Of a stretch of 64,000 bases of DNA, positions 38,975 to 45,437 are shown piece after piece. This stretch comes from Myxococcales bacterium (lineage in GTDB: Bacteria > Myxococcota_A > Polyangia > Polyangiales > JADJMO01). The stretch lies in NCBI GenBank assembly GCA_016709545.1, contig JADJMO010000007.1, positions 335,494-399,493 on the forward strand, read 5' to 3'. Position 1 is the first letter of the stretch; each line of letters begins with the position of its first letter. The position numbers and the translations under genes are program-made. The notes beneath the pieces were generated by a model that did not search any database, was not told the origin of the DNA, and saw only the letters and a list, made by a program, of their open reading frames with translations.

Positions 38975-39002
38975 TTGACCAGGGGGGGGGCCCCGGTATC
39001 CT
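38975..39002 (+). promoter_or_regulatory. Promoter-like TTGACC-N16-TATCCT with a G9 tract in the spacer
   Basis: TTGACC at 38975-38980 and TATCCT at 38997-39002 are separated by 16 bp that include G9 (38982-38990) followed by C4. The spacer length therefore depends on the length of a homopolymer. It reads toward the plus-strand ExbB gene, about 390 bp away. The G run makes the exact sequence uncertain. Confidence 0.4.
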
Positions 39003-39254
39003 GCAGGCCTGGCTCAGCTTCGTTCGCCACGCGATCGACGAGGAGCAAGGAGCACGACGGAAGCAATCACGAGTTTCTTTGACCTCTCCGTCGAGTTCTG
39101 TTGACTTCTCGCCCCGATTGTCGTGAATCACCAAGTCCCCATGACCTCCGTTCGGAAACTCTCTCGCGCGATGCTTGTCGCTGCGAGTGGGCTCGAGCGG
39201 AGAGGTTCTGGAGGGTCTCATCCCGCCTCTCGGCGCCGATGAGCAGTCCAGGCT

Positions 39255-39282
39255 GGCATCCCGTGAACGGCATCCCGTGAAC
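39255..39282. repeat. Perfect 14-bp tandem repeat GGCATCCCGTGAAC x2
   Basis: Two adjacent copies lie about 120 bp upstream of the plus-strand ExbB gene. The second copy runs into CCCGTGAACGGG, in which CCCGT and ACGGG are inverted repeats. Operator or slippage product are both possible. Confidence 0.55.
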
Positions 39283-39395
39283 GGGTTCCTCCCCTGGCGA
39301 ACGCGATGAGCAGAAGAGTTTCGAGACGGAGATCGGGCTGACCCCCACTCGCTAAAGCTGGCCGCGTGTGGGCGGCCCCATGCAGGAGGACGCGA

Positions 39396-40061
39396 ATGTT
39401 CGCTGAGATCTGGACGCACTATAAAGAAGGTGGATGGCCGATGTGGGTGATCCTCCTCTGGTCGGTCTTCGTCTTCGCCATCATCATCGAGCGCGCGCTC
39501 TATCTCTGGGGCGGCTCGATCGCGAAGGACGTCTTCATCTCGACGATGCAGAAGTGCATCCTCGCGGGTGACGTGCAGAAGGCGGTCAAGATGTGCTCCG
39601 CTGCGAACGCGCCCCTCGCGCGCATCGTCCAGGCGGGCCTCATCAAGGTCAACCGCCCCGACGAGGAGGTCCAGGCCGCGCTCGACGAGGCTGCCCTCCG
39701 CGAGATGCCGAAGATCACCCACCGCACGGCCTACCTCGGCCTGCTCTCCAACCTCGCCATGCTCACGGGCCTCTTCGGCACCGTGCTCGGCCTGATCAAG
39801 TCCTTCGGCGCGGTCTCCAAGCCGGGCGTCGACCAGGCCCAGAAGGCGACCATCCTCGCGGAAGGCATCAGCGAGGCCATGAACTGCACCGCGTTCGGCC
39901 TCATCGTCGCCATCCTCGGCCTCCTCGGCTTCGCCGTGCTCAACGGCAAGACGCAGTCGGTCGAAGACGACATCAACGAGGCGACCGTGCAGGTCATGAA
40001 CCTCATCGTCAGCAACCGTCAGAAGGTGAACCTCGGCGCGGCTGCGCCCGAGGGAGCTTGA
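39396..40061 (+). CDS. ExbB/TolQ/MotA-type proton channel (plus-strand cassette)
   Basis: The 221-residue product has three membrane helices: WPMWVILLWSVFVFAIIIER near residue 14, LLSNLAMLTGLFGTVLGLIK near residue 115 and NCTAFGLIVAILGLLGFAVL near residue 165. The segment GLFGTVLGLIKSFG and TAFGL are the family hallmarks of the second and third helices. AGGAGG stands 6 nt before the ATG. It begins the plus-strand motor cassette, which mirrors the minus-strand one. A strong hairpin follows its stop before the first ExbD gene. In Myxococcus, AglR is the ExbB-type unit of the gliding motor; orthology cannot be claimed from this alone. Confidence 0.92.
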   Translation: MFAEIWTHYKEGGWPMWVILLWSVFVFAIIIERALYLWGGSIAKDVFISTMQKCILAGDVQKAVKMCSAANAPLARIVQAGLIKVNRPDEEVQAALDEAALREMPKITHRTAYLGLLSNLAMLTGLFGTVLGLIKSFGAVSKPGVDQAQKATILAEGISEAMNCTAFGLIVAILGLLGFAVLNGKTQSVEDDINEATVQVMNLIVSNRQKVNLGAAAPEGA

Positions 40062-40106
40062 TCTGAGGGGCGCCTGATTCCGAAGGTCGCCTGATCCGAG
40101 GAACTT

Positions 40107-40140
40107 CGAGCGGTCAGCGCTGTCTCAGCGCTGACCCTCG
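40107..40140 (+). terminator. Strong stem-loop between exbB and exbD
   Basis: GGTCAGCGCTG and CAGCGCTGACC form a perfect 11-bp stem with a 3-nt loop TCT. CGAG/CTCG extends it to 15 bp if one C is bulged. No T tract follows. It may be a rho-independent-like attenuator, an mRNA-processing site, or a stability element that lets exbB be expressed more than exbD, as the 5:2 motor stoichiometry requires. Confidence 0.55.
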
Positions 40141-40186
40141 GACCCGCCCTCCTCTCGTCGAGACGAGGGTCGGTCCGAGACGACGT

Positions 40187-40218
40187 GTGACTGTGACGAA
40201 GCGTGACTGTGACAAAGC
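40187..40218. repeat. 16-bp imperfect tandem repeat upstream of exbD
   Basis: GTGACTGTGACGAAGC is followed directly by GTGACTGTGACAAAGC. It lies about 30 bp before the ExbD start. A short hairpin, CTCGTC/GACGAG with a 2-nt loop, sits just upstream at 40154-40167. Function is unknown. Confidence 0.55.
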
Positions 40219-40249
40219 AACCGGTGGCTGACGGCAGCAGGAGAAACCG

Positions 40250-40912
40250 ATGGGTGGCGTAAGCACAGGTGGTGGTGGTGGAGGAAAGCGGTCGGTCGAT
40301 CAGGAGATCAACATGGTCCCCTTCATCGACCTCCTCATGGTGACCATCAGCTTCCTCCTGATCACCGCGGTGTGGTCGAGCATGGCGCGCATCAACGCGA
40401 GCGCGCAGGTGCCGTCGAACAAGAAGTCGGACACCGAGCCCAAGAAGAAGGACAAGGAGCCCGCCGTGCTCCACGTCCGCGTCTCCGACAAGGAGAAGAA
40501 ATTCATCCTGCAGTGGCAGGCCGGCACCAAGACCGAGGACATCATCTCCCTCGAGATGGAGCAGGACGCGACGGGCAAGTACCCGAAGCTCGAGGAAGAG
40601 ATCAAGAAGGCCTACGTCTCCGGCCAGGGCCCGCAGAACCTCTCGGGCGACGACGTCTCCTGGCTCCAGGCCGAGGCCGACGATCACGGCGCCAACAAGC
40701 TCAACCAGGCGATCATCCACGTCGACAACGCCTTCCCCTTCTCCGAGGTGGTGAAGGTGATCGACGCCATCTACATGCCGCGCCGGTTCGTGTGCTTCGT
40801 CCCCAAGCCCCAGTGCTGCGGCAAGCCGGACAAGTCGGGCAAGTCGGCCGACGGTTGCCCGCAGGCAGCCGACGACGTGCCGGCGTTCAACGTGGCCTTC
40901 TCCGCGAACTGA
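40250..40912 (+). CDS. ExbD/TolR-type motor protein with Cys-rich tail (plus-strand cassette, first)
   Basis: The 220-residue product has a Gly-rich N-terminus, one transmembrane helix with the proton-path Asp (EINMVPFIDLLMVTISFLLI), and a periplasmic domain of about 170 residues. Unlike canonical ExbD it ends in a Cys-rich segment: four Cys within about 20 residues (CCGKPDKSGKSADGC), plus Cys in RRFVCFVPKP. These may form disulfides or bind metal. A basic Lys/Asp/Glu linker lies between the helix and the periplasmic fold. It follows the hairpin and the tandem repeat, and precedes a second ExbD by 13 bp. Confidence 0.88.
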   Translation: MGGVSTGGGGGGKRSVDQEINMVPFIDLLMVTISFLLITAVWSSMARINASAQVPSNKKSDTEPKKKDKEPAVLHVRVSDKEKKFILQWQAGTKTEDIISLEMEQDATGKYPKLEEEIKKAYVSGQGPQNLSGDDVSWLQAEADDHGANKLNQAIIHVDNAFPFSEVVKVIDAIYMPRRFVCFVPKPQCCGKPDKSGKSADGCPQAADDVPAFNVAFSAN

Positions 40913-40925
40913 CGAGGATCATCCG

Positions 40926-41555
40926 ATGAGCGGCCCCAGCAGCAAGCTGTTCGACGTCCACCACCCGCAGATCGCCAAGCCGGGCAAGCGTCTCATGACG
41001 CACATCCCGCTGCACTTCGTCCGCAAGAAGGTCGCGGGCGGCGGTCGCCGGTCGATGGAGCAGTCCCTCAACCTCACCTCGATGATCGACTTCCTCATGG
41101 TCGTCGTCATCTTCCTCCTCTCCACGTTCAGCGCGAGCGGCGAGCAGGCGGTGCCCAAGGAGGTCAAGCTCCCGAGCGCCCGCAACGTGCAGGAGATGCT
41201 CCTCGCGCCGATGATCGCGGTCGCGGGCAAGGACGTCTACGTCGACAGCAAGCCGGCTGGCTCCATCGTCGAGGCCCTCGACGCGATGGAGCAGGGCAAG
41301 ACGGCGGTCCCCACCAAGCTGACCGACCTCGAGACCAAGCTCAAGTACATGAAGGAGACCTGGAAGAGCACGCACGCGTCCGACGCGCCGTTCCCCGGCA
41401 TGGTCGTGCTGCAGCTCGACGAGAAGCTCCCGGCGTTCGTCGTCAAGAGCGTGTTCTACACGGCCGCGCTCTCCGGCTACGCCAACATCAGCTTCCTCGT
41501 GAACAAGAAGGGCAAGGGCCAGCCCACCGAGGGTGGCGGCGCCGCCAAGGAGTGA
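40926..41555 (+). CDS. ExbD/TolR-type motor protein (plus-strand cassette, second)
   Basis: This 209-residue ExbD has an unusually long N-terminal cytoplasmic extension of about 45 residues (HHPQIAKPGKRLMTHIPLHF) before the membrane helix SLNLTSMIDFLMVVVIFLL with its conserved Asp. The periplasmic domain ends VVLQLDEKLPAFVVKSVFYT, as in TolR. A GAGGA ribosome-binding site lies upstream. With the preceding ExbB and ExbD it completes a one-ExbB, two-ExbD cassette. The next gene, a membrane-anchored protein of unknown function, follows closely. Confidence 0.88.
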   Translation: MSGPSSKLFDVHHPQIAKPGKRLMTHIPLHFVRKKVAGGGRRSMEQSLNLTSMIDFLMVVVIFLLSTFSASGEQAVPKEVKLPSARNVQEMLLAPMIAVAGKDVYVDSKPAGSIVEALDAMEQGKTAVPTKLTDLETKLKYMKETWKSTHASDAPFPGMVVLQLDEKLPAFVVKSVFYTAALSGYANISFLVNKKGKGQPTEGGGAAKE

Positions 41556-41593
41556 GCGCTGTTCGAGTTCCACGGATCGGCTGAGGGCATCGC

Positions 41594-42631
41594 GTGAGCA
41601 TCGACGATTCCCCCGACGAGGGCCCCAGCGATGGGGCCCTTTCTCGTGGTGGACGCAAGCAGACGATCCCCTGGGGCATCGTCGGCGCGATCGCCAGCGT
41701 CGTCTCGCTCGCCGCGCTGACCTACTACTACTATTACAATCGCGGCCTCTCGGGAGACCTCCGGAAGCTGCTCAAGGAGCGCGCCGCGCTGGCCGCGCAG
41801 ATCGCCGACGACTACGGAACGGTGCGCGGCAAGATCGAGCCGTGGACCGTGCAGCTCGCCGGCACCTGGCCGGGCGACTTCGTGCACCCCGACGCGCGCC
41901 TCCTCGGCTGGCGCGAGCGGCCGGCGCTCTACGTGCGCGTGCGCCTCGCCGACGCGAACAGCAACGACGGCGTGCACACCGCGGCGCGCACCTCTTCGCT
42001 CGACGCGATCTCCGGGTGCCTCCTGCGCAGCAAGGGCGTGGGGCCGTGGTCGTGGGGCGACACCGTGGTGCGTGCCGAGATGCTCGGCCCCGACTTCCTC
42101 CGCGACGTGCGCGAGACCGTCAACGACCTGCGCCTGCGCAACCTCACCTACGCGCTCGAGTACTACAAGACCAAGGATTTCCCCGAGGCGCGCGATGCGC
42201 TGCGGCAGGCCGAGCACGCCATCCTGGTCGTCGACGAGGACCCTCCGAGCGGTGTCCCCGCGAGCTCCGCGGCGTTCGGCGCCGACGCCACGCCGGCCCA
42301 GAAGATCCTCTCGACGCCCCACCCGGTGCGCCTCTCGCTGCGCCGCATCTCCGACGGCACCGAGCTCCTGCGCCTGCGCCGCACGCCCGAGGGCACGCTG
42401 ATGCAGGTCCAGGGCGACCCCACCCAGGGCGCCGCGGGCAAGGAGATCATCGTGGCCCAGACGCTCGGGTGCGCGCTCGCCAACGAGGCGCTCGCGCTGG
42501 TCGGCGAGAAGGCCGGCGTCGACCTCGCGCAGAAGCCCACGCCGATCAGCTCGCAGGTCGTGGTGCCCTCGGCCTCCGCGTCGGCGGCGCCGTCGAGCAG
42601 CGCGGCCCCGTCGTCCTCGCAGAAGCCATGA
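41594..42631 (+). CDS. Membrane-anchored hypothetical protein downstream of the ExbD genes
   Basis: I do not recognise a family. The 345-residue product starts at GTG, has a short cytoplasmic N-terminus and one transmembrane helix (PWGIVGAIASVVSLAALTYY near residue 26), so most of it should face the periplasm. After the helix comes a coiled-coil-like stretch, GDLRKLLKERAALAAQIADDY, then a mixed domain with CLLRSKGVGPWSWGDTVVRAE. The C-terminus is Ala/Ser-rich. It follows the plus-strand ExbB-ExbD-ExbD cassette and overlaps the CPBP gene (ATGA), so it is a good candidate for a periplasmic part of the motor. That is an inference from order. Confidence 0.7.
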   Translation: MSIDDSPDEGPSDGALSRGGRKQTIPWGIVGAIASVVSLAALTYYYYYNRGLSGDLRKLLKERAALAAQIADDYGTVRGKIEPWTVQLAGTWPGDFVHPDARLLGWRERPALYVRVRLADANSNDGVHTAARTSSLDAISGCLLRSKGVGPWSWGDTVVRAEMLGPDFLRDVRETVNDLRLRNLTYALEYYKTKDFPEARDALRQAEHAILVVDEDPPSGVPASSAAFGADATPAQKILSTPHPVRLSLRRISDGTELLRLRRTPEGTLMQVQGDPTQGAAGKEIIVAQTLGCALANEALALVGEKAGVDLAQKPTPISSQVVVPSASASAAPSSSAAPSSSQKP

Positions 42632-43365
42632 CCGACCGCCCGCAGGCAGGGCGGCCCGGGTTCGCGCGCCGCGCCGACGTGCGCGCCCTCTTCGTGGCGC
42701 TCGTCGTCTCGGGGCTCGCGACGGCCGCCTCGTGGCTGCTCAAGGACTCGATCGTGGCGACCGCGGTCGGGGGCGTGTTCCTCGGCGCGACCTGGCTCCT
42801 CGTGCTGCGGCGGCGGGACTCCGACGTGCAGGGGTTCGGCCTCTCGCTCGGCGGCATGCTCGAGGTGCCGCCTGCGCCGTGGTCGCGCACGCTGCGGGCG
42901 GCGCTCGGCGCGCTCGCGTGGGCCGCGCTCCTCGGCGCCCTCATCTACCCGGCGTACGTGATGCTGTTCGCGCGGTGGTGGCACCCGCACAAGCTCGGCT
43001 GGGCGCTGCCCCCCAAGGCCTGGGACGCGATCCTCGGCCAGCTCGTCGTGGTGGCGCTGCCCGAGGAGGCGTTCTTCCGCGGCTACCTGCAGACCGCGCT
43101 CGACCGCGCGTGGGGCCGGCAGATCGAGGTGCTCGGCGCGAAGGTCGGCCCCGCGCTGCTCGTGTCGAGCGCGATCTTCGCGGTCGGCCACTTCGCCACC
43201 ATCCCGAACCCGGCGCGGTTCGCCGTCTTCGTGCCGAGCCTCCTGTTCGGGTGGCTGCGCGCGCGCACCGGCGGCGTCGGCGCGGGGATCGCGTTCCACG
43301 CCATGTGCAACCTCCTGTCCGAGGGGCTCGCCCGCGGTAGCGGACTCATGCCCCCGGGCATGTGA
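42628..43365 (+). CDS. CPBP family intramembrane metalloprotease
   Basis: CPBP (CAAX protease and bacteriocin-processing) proteases are multi-pass membrane enzymes. The 245-residue product has six or so hydrophobic helices and the family motifs: EEAFFRGYLQTALDR (the first Glu pair with Arg), AIFAVGHFATIPN with the second His, and FHAMCNLLSEG with the third. In Myxococcota, some members (MrtC, MrtP, MrtX) are myxosortases that process surface proteins; I see no MYXO-CTERM substrate in this window, so this role is possible but unshown. It overlaps the preceding membrane protein gene by 4 bp. Confidence 0.9.
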   Translation: MTDRPQAGRPGFARRADVRALFVALVVSGLATAASWLLKDSIVATAVGGVFLGATWLLVLRRRDSDVQGFGLSLGGMLEVPPAPWSRTLRAALGALAWAALLGALIYPAYVMLFARWWHPHKLGWALPPKAWDAILGQLVVVALPEEAFFRGYLQTALDRAWGRQIEVLGAKVGPALLVSSAIFAVGHFATIPNPARFAVFVPSLLFGWLRARTGGVGAGIAFHAMCNLLSEGLARGSGLMPPGM

Positions 43366-43406
43366 CCAGCGTCGCGAAGGCCGAGTCGCGACGCATCGCG
43401 CAGACC

Positions 43407-43427
43407 CCTCGACGGACCGCGTCGAGG
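43407..43427 (+). terminator. Hairpin after the CPBP gene
   Basis: CCTCGAC and GTCGAGG form a 7-bp perfect stem with a 7-nt loop, 42 bp after the CPBP stop. No T run follows, so termination strength is unsure. It separates the motor cassette unit from the LeuA-family gene. Confidence 0.4.
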
Positions 43428-43499
43428 TGATGAACCCCCTTGGATTCGAGGCCGACGCACAAACCCTTTACGTGTGAAGAGCCTTGCCCTAACGCCGAC

Positions 43500-43505
43500 T
43501 ATACT
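43500..43505 (+). promoter_or_regulatory. Probable leaderless promoter -10 of the LeuA-family gene
   Basis: TATACT ends 6 nt before the ATG, close to the TATAAT consensus. No clear -35 is visible at a 16-18 bp spacing. Confidence 0.5.
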
Positions 43506-43511
43506 TCTCCC

Positions 43512-44804
43512 ATGAGCGCGATCTCCGACGACGAGCTGATCTTCGACTGGAACGTCGTGAACCGCCGCGGGCGCCTGCTCGCGACCGGGGTCACCTTCTT
43601 CGACGAGACGCTTCGCGACGGGATCCAGAACCCTTCGGTCACCGATCCGAAGACGGCGGACAAGCTCGAGCTCATCCACCTCATGGACGAGATCGGCATC
43701 CACGTCGCGGACATCGGCCTGCCCGGCTCGGGCAAGCGCAACTACGACGACGTCGTCGCGATCTGCCAGGAGATCGACCGCGCCAAGCTGAAGATCCGCC
43801 CCGCCGTCGCCGGGCGCACCGTGGTGTCCGACATCACGCCGATGATCGACATCGCGCAGAAGGTCGGCATGCCGCTCGAGGTGTACACGTTCATCGGGAG
43901 CTCGCCGATCCGCCAGCTCGCCGAGGCGTGGGACGTCGAGACCCTCGTGCGCCGCAGCGCCGAGGCGATCGACGTCGCGGTGAAGGCGGGGCTGCCGGTC
44001 TGCTACGTGACCGAGGACACCACCCGCTCGCGGCCCGACGTGCTCGCGACCCTGTTCAAGAACGCCATCGACCACGGCGCCACGCGGCTCTGCCTGTCGG
44101 ACACGGTCGGTCACGCCACCCCCGACGGCGTGCGCAACCTGCTGCAGTTCACCAAGAGCGTCATCGCGGGCATGGGCCTCCGGCATGGGTCGCCGTCGAT
44201 GGGGGCGGGGGCGCCCGACGGCTCCACCAAGGGCACCATCGGGATCGACTGGCACGGCCACAACGACCGCGGCTTCGCGCTCGAGAACGCCATCTGGGCG
44301 CTCGAGTTCGGCGCCGATCGCGTGCACGGCACCGCCCTCGGCATCGGCGAGCGCGTGGGCAACGCGCAGATGGAGCTGATCCTCATGAACCTCAAGCTCC
44401 TCGGCGAGCTCGAGGGGCAGGACACGACCAAGCTCGTGCAGTACTGCGAGACGGCGGCGCGCGCGTGCCACTGGCAGATCCCCATCAACTACCCGCTGGT
44501 CGGTCGCGACGCCTTCCGCACGAGCACGGGCGTGCACGCGGCGGCGATCATCAAGGCCGAGCAGAAGGGCGACGCGCACCTCGCCGACCGCATCTACAGC
44601 GGCGTGCCGGCGGGGATGTTCGGGCGCGGCCAGGACATCTGCATCGGCTTCATGAGCGGCGCGAGCAACGAGGCCTACTGGCTCAAGCGCCGCGGGTTCG
44701 AGCCGAGCAAGGAGCTCATCGACCGCGTGCTCGCGCGCGCCAAGCAGAGCGACCACATCCTCTCCGACGAAGAGGTCCTCGCGGTCGTGAACGCGCCGGC
44801 CTGA
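43512..44804 (+). CDS. 2-isopropylmalate synthase/homocitrate synthase family enzyme
   Basis: These enzymes condense acetyl-CoA with a 2-oxoacid through a TIM-barrel active site with a divalent metal. The 430-residue product has FFDETLRDGIQNPS near residue 29, HVADIGLPGSGKRN, EDTTRSRPD and the metal-binding HGHNDRGFALENA near residue 250, and ends with helices rather than a full regulatory LeuA domain. Relatives include isopropylmalate, homocitrate and citramalate synthases; the sequence alone does not choose. No leuB/leuC/leuD genes lie nearby, so it is probably not part of an ordinary leucine operon. The start is set by the TATACT hexamer 6 nt before the ATG. Confidence 0.85.
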   Translation: MSAISDDELIFDWNVVNRRGRLLATGVTFFDETLRDGIQNPSVTDPKTADKLELIHLMDEIGIHVADIGLPGSGKRNYDDVVAICQEIDRAKLKIRPAVAGRTVVSDITPMIDIAQKVGMPLEVYTFIGSSPIRQLAEAWDVETLVRRSAEAIDVAVKAGLPVCYVTEDTTRSRPDVLATLFKNAIDHGATRLCLSDTVGHATPDGVRNLLQFTKSVIAGMGLRHGSPSMGAGAPDGSTKGTIGIDWHGHNDRGFALENAIWALEFGADRVHGTALGIGERVGNAQMELILMNLKLLGELEGQDTTKLVQYCETAARACHWQIPINYPLVGRDAFRTSTGVHAAAIIKAEQKGDAHLADRIYSGVPAGMFGRGQDICIGFMSGASNEAYWLKRRGFEPSKELIDRVLARAKQSDHILSDEEVLAVVNAPA

Positions 44805-44855
44805 CCGAGGGGCTGACCGAGGGAGCCGACGGCCTTTGTGCAGGCGGCGCGACAG

Positions 44856-44861
44856 TAGGGT
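44856..44861 (+). promoter_or_regulatory. Probable leaderless promoter -10 (disordered protein gene)
   Basis: TAGGGT ends 6 nt before the GTG start. TTTGTG lies 15 nt upstream. No ribosome-binding site is present. Confidence 0.45.
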
Positions 44862-44867
44862 ATCGTC

Positions 44868-45365
44868 GTGACCGTGGGGACCAACGACAAGCCCAGTGCC
44901 TCGCCGCGCGCGAGTGTGTTGCCGCGACCGAACACCGAGGCGCCACCGCGCCCGCGCATGCCGTCCGCCGACGCGCCGTTCCGCCCTTCACGTCCGCCGC
45001 CCGAAGCCGCCGCGGCGCAGGTGCCGAGCATCCCGCCAGCTCCGCGCGCTCCTTCGATGGAGGCGCCGGTCAGCGTGCGCGAGAACAAGCCGCCGACCAC
45101 TCCTGCAGCCGGACCGCCGCGGGCCTCGGTGCCGCCGCGCCCTGGCGCTGCGCCCGCGGGTGGGCTCGCCCCCCGCGCCGTGCCCAAGGTCGAGCGCGCC
45201 AAGCAGGCCGCCGGCAAGAAGGGGCCCGACGAGGAGTACTCGGCCCTCGCCACGGGCGATTTCGCCCTCGAGAGCGACCACGGCGACGAGGTCGAGATGC
45301 TCGAGACGGGCGACTTCACCATCGACGACGTCTCTCGTCCCGGGGTGCCTCGCCCCAAGAAGTGA
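44868..45365 (+). CDS. Pro-rich disordered protein with repeated TGDF motif
   Basis: The 165-residue product is Pro/Ala/Arg-rich up to about residue 115, with no fold predicted by eye, no signal peptide and no membrane helix. The C-terminal 40 residues are acidic and carry two copies of a short motif, ALATGDFALES and EMLETGDFTIDD, 17 residues apart. This may be an interaction peptide that docks on a partner. The gene lies 72 bp upstream of the MglA-like gene on the same strand, so the partner could be that GTPase. A GTG start and the 6-nt TANNNT spacing support the start. Function is unknown. Confidence 0.6.
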   Translation: MTVGTNDKPSASPRASVLPRPNTEAPPRPRMPSADAPFRPSRPPPEAAAAQVPSIPPAPRAPSMEAPVSVRENKPPTTPAAGPPRASVPPRPGAAPAGGLAPRAVPKVERAKQAAGKKGPDEEYSALATGDFALESDHGDEVEMLETGDFTIDDVSRPGVPRPKK

Positions 45366-45425
45366 GCGGAGCGAGCCTCCAGCCACTGAGGGCGGAGGAT
45401 CTTCCCTGCCCACGAGCGCACCGCG

Positions 45426-45431
45426 TATGCT
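45426..45431 (+). promoter_or_regulatory. Probable leaderless promoter -10 of the MglA-like gene
   Basis: TATGCT ends 6 nt before the GTG start. The same hexamer and spacing occur before the FG-GAP lipoprotein at 21128. Confidence 0.5.
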
Positions 45432-45437
45432 CCCACC

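Larger units (their letters stand above)
38685..39395. other. 711-bp non-coding region between divergent ExbB genes
   Basis: No convincing coding sequence is visible here; the open frames lack family matches and coding-like third positions. The region contains a nine-base G run within a promoter-like spacing, a perfect 14-bp tandem repeat at 39255-39282 and the inverted repeat CCCGT/ACGGG. A Shine-Dalgarno sequence AGGAGG precedes the plus-strand ExbB. The length is well above that of most gaps in the window, suggesting regulation of both motor cassettes or a small RNA. I see no tRNA-like fold. Confidence 0.6.

Noticed and set aside
38817..39722. A minus-strand open frame of about 300 codons over the ExbB control region.
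   Set aside because: It runs antisense into the ExbB gene, has no family similarity and no ribosome-binding site, and its composition is that of non-coding DNA.
42628..43365. Confident assignment of the CPBP protease as a myxosortase.
   Set aside because: No MYXO-CTERM-type sorting tail (Cys motif, helix, basic end) was seen in any protein of the window, so the specific role cannot be supported.
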